From Tanytarsus gracilentus (Eukaryota > Arthropoda > Insecta > Diptera > Chironomidae), in assembly GCA_038502055.1 (NCBI GenBank), contig JAXRKN010000045.1:8979501-9043500 (forward strand): a DNA stretch of 64,000 nucleotides, written 5' to 3'. Under the pieces are notes generated by a model. That model did no database searches. It had not been told where the DNA came from and saw only the letters and a program-made list of their open reading frames with translations. The position numbers and the translations under genes are program-made. Shown one piece after another: positions 24,901-39,153 of this stretch (the stretch's first letter is position 1; every line of letters begins with the position of its first letter).

Positions 24901-25540
24901 ACACACTCAAAAGTGCTTCTGGGTGTTCACTAAAACTCAATTTTCATTTTCCACTTTTTTTGCTGCTCTTCCTCATGTCGATGTGAACGAGAACGAAATA
25001 AAAACAATTTTGATTGTAAGTGCAAATTATTATTTTCAATTTAATTTAATGACTTTTCTTCCGATCTTCTGTTTTTATAGCAAGTTCTTTAGATGGGGCG
25101 CAAAAAATTGAATGAAAATATTTGGATTGCTTAAAAAATCATTGTGAATCTTGCACTTTGACAATTTGGTCAATTGGAGCAAGGTTAAATTTGTAAAAAC
25201 ATTTTTTTAAAAATTAAGATGACTCTTTAAGATTAAATCAGTACAAATTTTTAAAATTACATTATTGCAATAATATTGTTAGTTAATTCACTCTAACAAA
25301 AAATGAATTTTCTTTGTTTCTTTTTCAGTTCCTTTGTGTTTTCAAAACTTTTAATTTTTTTGTCTTTGAGGTTATGTATTTTTAATAAATTATAGCTCCG
25401 CCATTAAAAGCTTTTGATAATCGAAAAATTATTTGACTTCGTGAACAAGTTATTAATATTTAAAGTAAAGTCACTTAAGACTAACTGAACAATTTTTAAT
25501 TTTTATCTTTTACATCAACTTAAAAACAAATTTAGGATTA
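18914..25540. other. Intergenic; nothing firmly recognised
   Basis: A 6.6-kb stretch without a gene I can support. 22.0-23.8 kb has somewhat higher GC and many overlapping frames of 60-117 codons on both strands, none with a domain, signal peptide or convincing splice structure. A patch at 24310-24470 is open on both strands and less AT-rich. Enhancer or noncoding RNA content cannot be judged from the sequence alone. Confidence 0.4.
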
Positions 25541-25560
25541 ATTAAGGTAAATAATTTATT

Positions 25561-27478
25561 TTAATTTTTTCTAATTTTAATTTTCCAAAAATGCAAAATC
25601 GCAATGAGTCCAGAAATGATTTTTAAAACTTTTTGCATGAATTTAAAGATTAAAGGTAAAATTTCACACAAAAAAGTCAATCCTGAAATTGCAGCTGCAC
25701 TCATCCAAATATAAAATCCAAATCGCAAATCATCAATAGTCAAAACTTCAGGTCCAGTCGGGTCTTGCCTAAAAGGCGGAACAAATCTTTCACCATAAAG
25801 TATGTACCACCATTGAAGAATTCCAGCTGACGTTAAATGTTGAACAACTTCTTCTAAAAGATCAAACAAGAAACAATTTCTTATACTTCCAATTCCTGAA
25901 TGAACGCTCAAAAGTCTTTCGGGTAAAATGTTTGCCTTTGCATTAAACTTGTATAAATCACCGTAAACTTTTAAATTATTTTCAAAAATAAAAATTGCAA
26001 GTTTTGCTGAACTGTTTTCGATTTGCTTATTTTTTAAAATCTCATTTAAAGTTTCATTTGAAAATAAAATTTTATCGAGCCTAAAATTAATAAAGGTATT
26101 AAAAATTTATTACGAAAAATATATTAAAATGTTACGCTTTTGATCCCAACGATTCGTTCAACATTGAATTGTAAAATTCTTCGGAAACGATTGTGAAATT
26201 TTTCTCAAACAATTCACCGATTGTCTTTGGCTGTGGTTTTCTCATGTCCGTTGTCATCATTTTGTAAAAAAACACCTAGAACATATTTTATAACAAATTA
26301 AAATTTTAATTAAATTAATTTTTATCACCTTGATAAGCAGTTCTCATTATGAGACAAAAGAAAAGGAAAAAAATCAGCAATATTCGTGGAAAGTTTGTGT
26401 TTGGCAACTTTGTTTGTCCAATGCCGAAAAAAGCTCGAACAACATTTAATGCTGGCGTTTGAACTTTGACTCCATAAAAAACCTCTCTGATTAATTTCGG
26501 TTTTAAATTAACGCAAAAAATCACCACAAAAGCAATGCCAAAAGTGACAGTAAATAAAATCCAAGTGAGTTCATCAAATGGAAGCAAAAGTTTGTCGTAA
26601 CTCGAAAATTTTTCACCCGGCGTTAATTTAAAAACAAAATTTTCTTCGATAAACGTTGAAGTGACTTGAGTAAATCTTGGTTGATGAATCATTATTAACG
26701 CTGCAACTACGATGACGGCCAAATGTGATGTGACTGTTCTTGAAAACATATGCATCATCGTTGTTGCATTACCACGAGCACAAATGACACTCATGAGGTC
26801 TGCCACTAATCCAATTGGTTTTAAGCTGTCTTTCTCGTATGACGTAAAATGGTTCTCATACGTACCAATAGAAATCACCAAAAGACATTTGTGAAAATTT
26901 CTAAATTTTTCGTGAATTTCCAATTTTGTCTGCCATTTATTTAATTTTTTGCTGAAAGTGTTTAGATACTTAAAATGCTGTTGATCGCATAAGAGCTCAC
27001 TGAACCACTCGAGTGATGCGAGTTTAAATTCTTTTTTGGTGTTGATTAAAAAATACATAAACATCTCAATGTGACCGAATTCATATCTCACGATTGAAAC
27101 TTTTGGAAGATCTTCGTGCATATCTTCAGCGTACACTAAAAATTTTAACTTTTTTGGAAAATCATTCACGAGTATAGCGCCATGAAGAAAATCATGAAAG
27201 AACTCGAGAGAACTCGAAAATATCACGGCAGACCTTTCCAAATCAACTTCACTCAAATTTCCATTAAAAATTTTTGTTGTCATCAAATTATCTTTCAAAA
27301 ATAAACTCGAAACTTTTTCAACATTTTTTGTTGTTTTTCCAATAAAAATAATATCGAACTCGATTTGATGCTTAACAAAAATTCCATCAACCACTTCCTT
27401 GAAAACTTTTAAATCATTATCGAAGCAAAAAATTAATTTAAAAGCGATGAAAAAAATTACGAAAAGTTTTACTTTCAT
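25561..27478 (-). CDS. Divergent ionotropic receptor (IR), three exons, with a one-base frameshift in exon 2
   Basis: Exons on the minus strand: 27478-26329, 26275-26136 and 26080-25561, with 53- and 55-bp GT..AG introns. The product (about 602 residues after allowing for one extra base) has a signal peptide (MKVKLFVIFFIAFKLIFCF), an extracellular N-terminal half, a ligand-binding S1 lobe, M1 (WILFTVTFGIAFVVIFCV), a pore-loop region, M2 ending in IMRTAYQG, an S2 lobe with MMTTDMRKP, and M3 (GFYIWMSAAAISGLTF). This is the insect chemosensory IR arrangement. After the exon 1/2 join the frame holds only if the T-run starting exon 2 (7 T) is one shorter, so this is either a sequencing error in a homopolymer or a pseudogene-making indel. 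Everything else is intact, including both later splice sites. IRs are ligand-gated cation channels of sensory neuron dendrites. The subfamily and ligand are unknown. An AATAAA follows the stop closely. Confidence 0.85.
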
Positions 27479-30260
27479 GATTGAAAGTGTTTTGGATTTT
27501 TTCGAGTTACTTGACGACCGATATCAAGATTAAAGTTTTTTCTGAGTGGGCCCGAAACTCTTTTATTCAAAATATTCTTTCTCTATGACTAAAAATCAAT
27601 TTTTTCTTCAATAAAATCTAGTCAAGATAACGTTGAGTAGCAACTTCGAGCTCAAAACAGTTGAAATTAATTTTTTAGAGCTTTTCACAAAATCGAAATG
27701 ATTTTGAATACTTTTTAAAAGTTCAAGAACTTTACATCAAGAATGACATAAAATTTGACATTTTTATCTTTGGAGTCCGAAGCTAACGAATTGATGAGAG
27801 AATTTTTGACTCCTGTTTTTAAATAAACTTGAGCTATGAATTTTAAACTTGACATTCAATTGGACCGTCTCTGTGATCTTCACGCAAAATGTGTAGCTCT
27901 CGCGGAAAAGGTACATCTTGATAGGGAACAGTACAACTGAGACTTTGCGTACCGAACACCTTCTTGTTCACATTTTAAATTGCGCAATAAAGTCAAAATT
28001 TAAACTTTCTAGTTTTCAAGATTTAGCTTTAAAAAATTCACACTAAAATTTTTGAGAATTCTTTTGAATATTTTTTACGTAGTTATCAGCTACAAATCGA
28101 ATCAAAAGTCTCTAATGAAATTATTTAACCCAAGCACTAAAAAATATCCAGTGTTCAAACTTTCTAACCTCAATAGACTTCAGCAATCTCCGAAGCAAAA
28201 TTTTGCATGTTCAACTTTTTTTTCATTCAGACAACAACATTTCACACTATAATGGGAAAATTAAATCATAAAATTTTATAGCTTTAATTAAAAGTGATTT
28301 CTTGATATAGAAAGTACAGATATGGGTGGGAGGAGGTGGAAGTCCATTTGAGTCTGGATAGTTAAACGGAAGCCAAGCAAAAAATGCGATTTCGAGCGAA
28401 AACAACAATTTTTAATCTTTTTTCATGTAGATAAATTAATTTTTTTCTTTCTCCACGCTTTCATCCAATTTCCTTTTGCCTCACTTTATCCCTCGCGTAT
28501 GCCAAATGGTAGAAAGAATTAAATGTCTTTAAGCACCGCTTGTAGAGAGAGAAAAAAGGTAGATTGTTATCTCGGATAGCACATGCATTTATAAATCATA
28601 CAAAAATCTCCGTCTCTTCCGATGCAATAAATTCTGGACAATGGAACTAGCCAAAGAGATTTCATCTTTTTGCAATTTCCTTCCTTAACTCTTTTTCTCT
28701 TGGTCATAAAGAGTTTTCACGAAGAAAAACAGAAGAGCAAATTGTGGTAGATTGAAAGTGATTTTAATTGGTTTGCTTCCGGTGCTTTATTTCTCTTATT
28801 TATGACATTGTTTTCGCAAAGGAAGTGCACAAAGATGTCATTGAGAAAATATTTTAAACTTTATTAACAATTTTTTGAGTTTAAATTTTTAAAAAAAATT
28901 TTATCTAAAAATATTTCTTTAAAAATTAAAATTTGTTTACATTCTTGCAGTGGTGAAAGTGCAATAATTTTAGAGGGGTTAAAAATTTTAATTGTGACTA
29001 ATTAATAAATTAAAAATTTCATGACCAAACATTAACTACCTTTAAGCTCTTCAAATTAATTAAGGTATTCCAATCTCAATTAGCAACGAGAGCATCAAAT
29101 GTCATTTGTTTTTCTGTCAACCTCCTCCTCATTCTTTTTAATAGGCGTGATGCTTTTGTTAATTGATACCATCTTAGGAATTTTTCTTTCTGCCTTTTAG
29201 GAATTTGTCGAATTTATTTTGACTAAGCGACGCCAATGTTTGTGACGCTGGGAATCATTTCAATAAAAAATGCGATAATGAGCTTTGTAATATCATAACA
29301 AATAATGTTCCTGCTCATTATTATGATTTTTACTTCTTCTCTCCGACGATAAAATGCCAACTGCAAACTTTTTTCCTTTTTTCTCCACTTGGTTTTATGG
29401 CAATCATTAGCTTTTTTCTCGCTTCCTCCATTTTTACGGAGGGATGAAAGAAGAAAACATTGAAAATGAGAGAACGAAGGTGTTTAAGCGCAGTTTTATG
29501 GGACTTAAATTTAAACAGACATTTCGTCACTATGAGCTCATTTCTTAAACTCTTCAAAAACCCGACTTGCAAATTCTAGGGGAGGAACGAAGTTTTCTGA
29601 CTTACTTAAATAAAATAGAGCTGCAATCTAAAGGATGTTGTTCCAGTAATACAAAAAAGGCAGATGGATCAATGAAAGAAATGGAGAGAAAGCTTCAACA
29701 ACTGCATTCAATCGCTTTTACTCTTAACTTGCTGTCTCGAAAGTTTATTGCATAAGTTTTTCTCGCTTTTGTGCATTCAAATGAAAACTCTATGCTGGTA
29801 CACTTTAAACACACTTCAGTCCGTCTGTTTATCATATTATTGTGCTTGTGGGAAAAATTTATCTTTTAAGTGAGTGAAAATTTTATCTCCATTCACTTCA
29901 AAATTATGTCACTCGTCGAGTTTTGTAATTACTGTGAGAGAGTTTTTTTTTGTTGAACGAAGTTTTCAAATGAAATTGTCATAATGACATTTTATGCTTT
30001 TGGGTGAATTGCGTCGTTGATGAAAAAGTTTTCATAAATATTTTTTTCAGCTCATTAAACTTTTTTAAAAGAATTTCTAAAATTCGTTCAACAAGTAAAT
30101 TTTATAAATATTTTGAATTGTTCTTTAAAGATTGTTTAAATATTTATTTAACTCCCTAAAATTTTATGTTAATTTATTTTTATTAAAATTTGAAAGCATT
30201 CTAAATTTTTTAAAAAAACAGTAAAAAAATATTTCAAAAAATAAAGGAGAAATTTTTTAA

Positions 30261-30307
30261 ATTATTTATTTATTTATTTTATTTATTTATTTAATTATTT
30301 ATTTTAT
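30261..30307. repeat. (TTTA)n microsatellite, imperfect
   Basis: Eleven or so ATTT units interrupted twice by extra T or A bases. Confidence 0.85.
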
Positions 30308-33300
30308 ATTATTTCTTATTTAAAGCTTCAAAAACATTTAATTAAAAAACGCAAAACATCATTAACATTTCTTCAACATACACCCACTCAACTTTCCTCA
30401 ATCACTTTTCCATTAGCTCTCTCACTAAATGCTAAAAATAATTTCACATCTCGAGTGTTTCGACTGAGTGCTTGGATGCAATTTCTACTTCCATATGTTG
30501 ATCTTTGTAATGAGTTTCAAAGAAAATTTTCTCATACATTTGCTCGACTAATTATCGGAAGTGTGCTTACATGAACGTATAATAGAAAAGCGAGAGCAGA
30601 AGGAAATCCTTGAAAATCCAAGAGACATGACGCCCTCTCATTTGTCATTCATAGTGCTCCGAATTATCCTCATTAACATTCAACGCAAAGCGTCGTAGTT
30701 ACGTAAAGTTTTTTCCTCCCTTCGAGACTGTCGGCTGCACATACTTTTTGGCGCTTTTCGTCTCTAACATTGACTTCATTATGTCGGATTAAAATTAATC
30801 TTTCGTAAAAACTCATGTATGCGAGTTATTCTACCTCAAACCACCAAAATGAATTTCAAGCACGATGTCGAACATTATTTCGATTTTTTAAATTTCCTTC
30901 ACGCTAACCGCCATTCACATTCCAAACAATGTGCTTTGTTGTCCTCGAATTTTTTTATTCCATCTCGTTTTGTTGCCTCTTCCGCTCTTCACAACCATAC
31001 ATCAATGGAGTAATCAATCAATGCTGGAATTTTCATCAACTCAATTGTATCCTTCTGTCTCTCACTCGCTCTCTCTGCCATTTTATGAATCGATATTCGA
31101 TTTGAGTGAATTTCCATTATTACCTATCTCTAAGCTCTGTTTCCTGTCCGTCACAATGTCCAGCGTCTCGCTTTGTTATTGTGCTTTTTGGTTAAAAGCC
31201 CAGCTGGAAAAAGTTCAAAAGATTTTCAAGAAAAGTTTTAATTTAAGTTCAAAAAGCTTTCGTAAAAAAATAAACTTTCAAAGCTTTCTATAAAAAGCTT
31301 AATGAGCTTTCAAAATCTTTTTGTAATTTTCTGATGAAAAGCTTTTTTAAGTAAGCTTCTCATTAAACTTTCAGAGCTTTCTCAAAAAAGCTCTTCTAGA
31401 AATTTATCTTCCTATGAAATGAATTAAATTTTCATCAAACTGGTCACGGCTCTTTTGTTGTCGCTGGTTATTCAGCTCTATCGAAGAGCACGTGAAACGA
31501 AACAAAATAAATTTCGCAATCAATTAATCAAGCATTTAGAAACGAGAGTGAGTGGAGCATCGAGGTTTTAGCGAGAGATCGGCCTCAACATAAATCATTT
31601 TGCGGGCGAGGAAAAATGAAATATCGACATGTCTCGTCCGCTTTTATTCATGCAATCTCGCTCAATGGCTTTTGTATATCTGTGGGAAAGAGAAAAAAAG
31701 GGATGTTCTCGAGATAAATTATGTGATGCGATAAGAGACAGCTCTATGATGGTACTTGAGAGATGTGAAATGTGTGGGAGAAAAATGTGGTGAATGATCA
31801 AGGACGGAAATTTGATTTTTTTGGAAAATTAATTAAATTTGAAATGAAATATTTTTTTTTGCAGTGAATTTAAAATTTTGCAATGACCTCACACGAGTTT
31901 CTAAAATTTATTTAATTCTCATCACGTGAGTTTTGTTTAGGAATCATCCGTGCCATTTGATCCATTACTGACCCAACTCAGACGAAATAAAATTAAACAA
32001 AGTTTACATAATTTTCAAGCTCCATTTAGCGTTTCTGTGCGCAACATGCAAATCAATCTCTCTAGAGAGTGAAATGACATTGAAACGCGTGTGCATATTT
32101 GGCGACAAGAGTTGAATATGTAATGCAACAATCTATGACACGCAATGAATCTTAATATTTAACGAGATGAACTGGAATGTAAGTGTGAAAATTTAGGAAT
32201 GCCGTTGCTTATTTTAGATGATGGACGTGAGTGATTTAATCTGTTTGGTGATAAATTAAAGCTGAAAAGGGGTTTGTACATAAGTTGAGTGACATTTATT
32301 ATAAAATTTTAAGAACAATTCAATCCAAAAAGCAGTTCAAACTTTAAATGAAAAATTATTTAACTCAAAGCTTTTGAATTCATCCCACACTAAACTTTCC
32401 TCTCCCCTCCACTAATCAATTTAATCACTCTAAACTGTTGCATAATTTATGGCAGCCTCAAAAAAATGCCAATCAAATAAAATTTAATGCCTCGAAGGAA
32501 ACGACTTGAAATAAAAACAGAAAGCTGAGAAAAATAAATAAAAACATTTTTACACAGCGCCGAGAGTTCGGGGGTGCGAGTGAAATTTTATTAGCAATAA
32601 TTGTTGAAGCTCATTCACCACTTGAGCACTGACCTATGGCAAATGCCACTGACTTACGGATTTTCCTCACTTCGGTATGAAAAAGGCAGTCAAGTGAGAA
32701 TGTAATAAATCTTGAAAGTGTAGGAACTGCTGCAGAGCACTCATTCAGTGCCTTTTTTTTCGTGTTTTCAACCGAACTTTTTTTTATATCCACAGACACT
32801 TCATGATTCATGCATATCTATGAGAAGTAATCATCATGGAAACGAGTGAGTGTTTTATTCGAATTTAATTAAAAGAGCTCTCTGTGATAATGAAGAATGT
32901 GCAATGAAAAAAAAAGTTTTTAGTTCTCATGGCACAGAGAAGCCACAGAAATGTTCTATCATGCTGTGTGGACTAGGAAACTTTCTATTACACATGTTCA
33001 TCTCACTTGTAATTTCACATTGCACCGCACACACATATTTATACATTCATTTTTAGGGTAGACTTGAGTTAGTTTTAAAATTTTCTATTCGAACTGAAAA
33101 TGGTATGAAAAACATTTTTGTCAACATACTCTATCAGGCTTATGTATGTTCATTTGATTAAAATAACATGGACAGTTGAGAGGAGATTGATGTTTCCGCA
33201 CATTCCCTTCACTTATGTAAACTAACAGGGTTGGACGGAAAATTGGGGGAAAATTTAAGGTCCAATTTGTTTCTGAATCGTAAAACTTCAAACAAAAATG

Positions 33301-36300
33301 TCTTTACACATTTTCAGTATATAAATAATTTAAATTTACATAATTTAAAAATTTTCATTTTCTCAACATTTTAAATTATGTTTCATGAATAAAAAATTCT
33401 TTCAAACAATCCATTAAATGTAAAACTTCATAAAAATGTTTTTCTTTAATCTTGAGTGGTTAACATTGAGTTTCAAAGAAGAATTTTTATTGTGGCACAT
33501 TTTGGAGATAAATTCAATTTACAAAATAAATCAAAAGCTTTTAGGTCGTAAAACACGTTGAAGACGAGAATTAAGCATAAATTATTTTGATGTTTGTGAA
33601 ATAAAAATTTAGAGAAAAAAATATTTGAACAACCCCTTACATAGCACTTATAGTGCTTATAGGGATGAAGTGTTGAACCGCACTTTTTGCCCTCTCTTTC
33701 TCTTTATTTCTAAACACACATCTGAACGAATGAGGATTTCTTGTTTTGCTTAAAAGCCACATTTCACTATTTATTTGAAAATTATGCAAAGAGAAGAGAT
33801 AGTGAAGTATTATGAGATAGATTTTACACGACACATAGAAAAAAGTTGTAAAGAGCGTGCATAAACCTAATATTATTGAGGTTTTATGTAACTGCCAGTA
33901 TGTGCCATTCATCTTTTTTATATTGAGTGCGATGAGGCTAAAAAGAAGCTTGAAATCTCCATAAAAAATGTTTTTTGCTCTTTCCTCGCTGCGAGATAGT
34001 TTTTTGTGTGAACATCTACTTATGCCTTTTGTGTATGCTCGATTCTCACAGTCTCGAGCAGTATTTATTCGATTTCTTGTCTATCGCTTAGACGAAGGGA
34101 TAATAAAAAGTTACCATAAATTTCATATACATCTGGAGTATTGTTCACCTCCACCCTTCATTGCCATTCACATGAGTGTGTGCATACATAAAGAATCAGT
34201 TTCTCAATTCAACTCGGTAGCGCGCTTTAGATGTTGCTGAGGTGAGGGGCAGTGACACAGCAGCAGCAAAATTCTATTTGATTCCTCCAGAGATTTTTAT
34301 CGTTAAATATCGCATTTCAATGCAAATTCTATTTTATATGCTTTCGCTTATTTCTCTCAATGCCAAACGGAGCCCGAGCTGCTTAACTTCCTGGATTTTA
34401 TTAAAATATTCAAAATTGGAACACTAACGGAAAAATCAAATTTGAATTTTAAAACCATATAACAGCACTTAAAGATTAAAAGTCTAAAATTTGTTCCTGG
34501 ATGTATATTTCAAAATTTTTCATATTCAAATATTTCTGGATTCATTAAATAATATTTTCTATATTTAAATTTGGAACAATTTATTTCGTTAACTTCATTG
34601 TTGCTCGGGATCTCCTCCTTCTGCATATTGCAAAAAGTGTCTAGGTTGAGCGTTGCAACCGGAGCAGGATGAAGTGGGAGGTTGTCGACTATAATTTCTG
34701 GTGAATGGAAAAATATGAAGAGAAAAAATTTCAGGTCGAAAGTAGGAAAACATGCACACAAACACAAATCAGAGAAGGAGTGAAGAAATATGAAAAAAGT
34801 TTGTGAAAATTTATGAACTTCCTTTCTTTTAGTCCGATGGCGAGAAAGGTGGGAAAGGAAAGAAGTGCATGCAAAAAAATCTCTGCTGCTTTGATTAAAA
34901 ACCTCACACTGGTATTTTTCCTCTTCTCATAGACGTGGAATGCCCCAACAAGCGACTTTTATCTCTTTATAAAATTCTTTTTCACTTTGCAATCGAGCTA
35001 TAGTGAAAAAAAAGTTTTGTCTAAAGTTATTTTCAACCCCACCACAATGCAAATTCTTCTTTTGAAAGATGCCCACGAAATTCATGTAAGCGAGAATGAA
35101 TGGAAGAAATATGTGTTGAAAAAGTAGTGAACAGTTTTTTTTCTGGTGCTTCATTGAATGGAAAGTTATTCAGACAGAAAAGTAAACCGCGACGCTGCCC
35201 CTCAAGTTGCATTGAACATAAATAAGAGAGTTTTCAATGAAGCCACGAGAGGTGCAAAGTTGAAATTAAATTTCTGCAATGTGAAAAAAGTTGAAGTGGA
35301 CGGGAGAAAATTTTTTTAATTTATTTTGTTTAAATTGTGCAAGATTTTTAAATTACAAAAATTATTCTGTGTTCTTTCTCCTCAAAGCATTTTTTCATCT
35401 TCTATTGAAATTTCTCGCTCCAACTTCTTCGTAATTGTCACTTAATGTTTTTACTCCCTCTCAAACTTTTTTCTTCATTTTCTTTTGTTTTAAATGAAAT
35501 GCATCAACTTCGTTCTACATTTTTCATCTCGCACATCTCATTTAAAGCGAACGCTTGACTAACTTTTATGACTCATTTCGAAAGGTAAACATCGCATAGA
35601 CGATAAAGTCATTTTTATTCTTATTTTGACGTTTTAGCTAACGATAAAAAAGAAAAGTGAAAGTTTGGAGAAGAATTTTTCTCTCACACCACTTCGATGT
35701 TTGTTTGTGCTGCAATGTGTGCAAAGAAAAAGTTCTCAGACGAATTCTTCTTAACTTTTAAAGGGTTGACAGCGATGAGATATATGTGACATGCTGAAAC
35801 ACATGTTTAATCACTAGACAGCAGCAATTTTCTCTCTCTAACATAATTGACAATGAAATTTGTTGACAAAGTGTCTTGTAAGGAGGGGAAAATTTTACAA
35901 TTGATGTTGCTTGTTGCTTCATTCGCATATTTCGCTTCGTTGTAATATCACCGAATTAAAATGAAATATGAAAAATAAATGAAAGCAAGTAAAATAAGAT
36001 GAAGAATGTGATTCAAGAATTTAAATGTCGAATTAACATTTTGAGGGTTTTAAAGCGCAGTTTTCAAATAATTTTATAAAGTTCTAAATTTTACTTAAAA
36101 TCCAGGAAAATTGGTTATTTTTTTGTGTCAAAAATCAAAAACAATCCATTTACATTTCTAATATTTTTAAAATTTGAGCCATTTCTGTAAATTCGCAATA
36201 TGAAAACAAGATTTAAACATTTTTCCTCTTTATTTTGCGAGTCAAAATAAATCATGATCTTTTTATAAAATAAACCTACACAATTTCGTTAAATAAAGAT

Positions 36301-37225
36301 TACAAAGAATTTTTTTCCAACCAAAAGCTTTTTCATATTTGTACTTTTTGGCTTGTGTAATGTATAAAATTCAACCATCAAAGGCAGTCGAAATAAAAAC
36401 ATCGCCCGAGGGGAAAATGCGTTTAAAATGAAGTAAATCGCGCACATGAAATTTTTTTCTGCTGTTTAAAAAAGCTCCCCGAGGCAATTCAGCATGTGTG
36501 TCATAAAACCATGTATAAACATACAATAGCGAACATTCAAAAAAAATCATCTCTGATATGTGAATGAATGCTGAATAACTGAGAATAAAAAATATCTGAG
36601 TGGAGATGCTTGAAGCACAATTTTTGCCTTTCTTTCTTTATTTGCATTTTCCGCTTACACAGCACACCGTTTATATTTGCTGTTCATCGAATTAAAAAGT
36701 GAAAAAGTTTTTATGTGTCATTTTCACGCGAAATTATTCACATCCCTTTATTTTATTAAATTGATTTTCTCAAGTGATGTGAGGATAATTTTTTTTCATT
36801 GCAAGTGATGCTGAAAATGTCAATCCTACACTCCTGCCTACACTCTTTAATACAAAAACAAAATATCCACGTCTTGACTACAGAACTTCTTAGAAATTTT
36901 CTCACAGCTCTGGCAATTAAAAGTTGCTTAAGCGAAAGATGTAGACCTTGAGAGCTAATATTATTTGATTATAATCAGCAGTAAATTAAATTTTAATTGA
37001 ATTTTTAAAAAATTTCATAACGTATTTCAAATTTTTAAATTTCATGTCGAGCTTTTAAACGTCAGCTATTAAAAAATTGCATGTGTTTGACTCCTCTTCA
37101 GTTAAAACCACAATTTTTTTCTAAGAAATGCCGACTAACTTTCCTTCTTTCCCTTGGTCGTGCAAGACACGTGTTGCTATACTTCTCTTACATTTAAGGT
37201 AATAAAAAATTTATTATTTTTAATT

Positions 37226-37347
37226 AACTCAAAAATTAATTTAAATTTGGTATTGGTATTTTACGATGTGATAGCTCTCAGGTATCTTTCGACCCTGGTC
37301 AGACGCAATCCAGCGCATCTTCCAACTCAAAAATTAATTTAAATTTG
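37226..37347. repeat. 24-bp direct repeat flanking a 74-bp less AT-rich insert
   Basis: The 24-mer beginning AACTCAAAAATTAATTTAAA is present at 37226-37249 and 37324-37347. The 74 bases between are of more mixed composition (with ATCTTTCGACCCTGGTCAG). This may be a local duplication or an insertion flanked by a long duplication. Confidence 0.6.
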
Positions 37348-38616
37348 TATAAAAATTATTTTCAAGCAAAGTCCAACAAAAATTTATGTTTCATTAATCT
37401 CAACAGACCACAGCACGAATACCTCAAAAAAGTACTAAATACTCTTCATAAAAATTACTTAACAAGCGCTCACGGGTGAAAATTCTTGCCACAGCATGCT
37501 CGATTGTTATTTTATGACATTGTCATTTTGCACTTTTGTGAGAACATTTCGCATAATTGCTGTTCTCATTTCACGCTAAAGTTTCGCATGTTAAAAAGGA
37601 GTGAATGCAAGTGATACGGTTCATCGTCACATCTCGTACATAATTTTCGATCGCTGAAGGCAAATAGCAAACATTGTCGCTCTGTCGCTCTCATTTACTC
37701 ATTTTTCATCAATTTTTTATATTTTTTATCTTCACTTGGAAATCTGATAGATGTGAAGAAGAATGAAGTAGAAATTGAGTTTCAAAGAGTTTTTCCGCTG
37801 TTGAAGATATTGAAAAGCTCTTTCGATAATTGAACTTTTCAACTGTTTCCTATAGATTTATTTTTTATGTGGTACAGTCGGTACAGAGAAAGATGATCAG
37901 TCGAGCAAAGGTTAAAAAAATTATTTTAATTTTAATTTTTAAAATCCTTGAAAAATTAAATATTTTAATTATAATTTTTAATTTTATCTAACAACCACAG
38001 CTTGAATATCATGTCATTTGGCATAGTTTACATTGTTAATAGTAAATTTTTCGTGAGTTCGCTTATAAAAAATTCCTGGAAAGTCATTCAACTTTTTTTG
38101 CATTCAATTTTTTTCGCTTCATGAGAATGGAAAAGTTTGACAAAAAAATTTATATATGCTCATGTGGAGGATAAAAAAAATGAGGAAAGAATGTCTTTCG
38201 TAGAATTTTTACATCTCGGTGCAAAAAGTCAATGAATTTTTTTTCTATGCTTTAAGTCACATCAAAGACTTTATATTGCTATGTATAAAACTCTTTTTGA
38301 TGTTCAATTCAATGCTATGGAGACAGTAAATAAGACTTCATTGCAACATATTTAAGCAAAAATGAAATTTTTGATACATGTTATGTTGAGCTAATTTGAC
38401 TTACAGAATATAAAAAATTTCTACTCATGGCTTTGAAATTTTACAAACATTTAAAACTTAACGATCGCAGCATAAAACAAATTATCAACGGATTTTAATT
38501 TTTTAAATTTACATAATCCCGCTGGCGTTTTTATCCATATCGACATCAAAATAAAAAAATTTGCGCCAAAATAAAAAAATAAATTATTAAAAGGAAATCT
38601 TCACAACTCAATAAAA

Positions 38617-39153
38617 ATGTCAATAAAATTACAAGCGAGCAAAGAGCAGATTGACAGTTCAGAGGAAACCCAAGTGCACTTCATACCAGCTTCATGCAAT
38701 AAAAATGGCATTATTAAAATTGATGAATATTTCAATCAGTACACGGAAGAAGAAGAGAATGGAGGTAAAATTGATCAACATATATGTAATAAAATATGCA
38801 TTGATAGATTTATGATTGATTTAAGTGTTCACGAATGCTCTGAGAGGATACCCATTGAAAGGTGTCGAAATGAAATTACCCGATAATCTTCAAGGTGTTA
38901 TTGTCCGCGAGAATGAACAGTTGGCGATTGATGGAGCTGAGCGGGTTCTCAAGTTTAGTGGAAAATTCGATAAATTCATGTACTGGAACTATGATAAAAT
39001 TCCATCGAAAAACGACACGTACAAAAAAGCGCTTCATTGGCTGAAAGTCGCTGATGATGTGAGTTGATTAATTTAAATGAATTTTATTTAATTGTTTAAT
39101 TTCAGCTCCATTCTGAAGTCGATTCTTTAGACAGTGAAGAAATTAAAAAGTAA
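38617..39153 (+). CDS. RNASEH2C: Ribonuclease H2 subunit C, three exons
   Basis: Exons 38617-38764, 38826-39058 and 39106-39153, introns of 61 and 47 bp with GT..AG ends, together encode 142 residues. The match to RNase H2C is by its characteristic blocks: an N-terminal VHFIPASCNKNG strand, the acidic linker, then after the first splice VFTNALRGYPLKG followed by LPDNLQGVIVRE, and a C-terminal FDKFMYWNYDKIPS segment with a lysine/tryptophan-containing helix. The first splice restores the frame exactly (G, then VFTNALRG). Subunit C is a non-catalytic part of the nuclear RNase H2 trimer, which removes ribonucleotides from DNA and cleaves RNA/DNA hybrids. The length fits the small insect versions. 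A polyadenylation signal lies near 39179. eIF3d follows 387 bp downstream on the same strand. Confidence 0.8.

Larger units (their letters stand above)
27479..38616. other. Intergenic desert; nothing firmly recognised
   Basis: Eleven kilobases of AT-rich sequence with only short frames on both strands. A 34-codon frame at 27836-27940 (plus) has coding-like composition but no known family. A 24-bp direct repeat lies at 37226 and 37324. No transposase, reverse transcriptase or RNA gene was seen. Confidence 0.4.
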
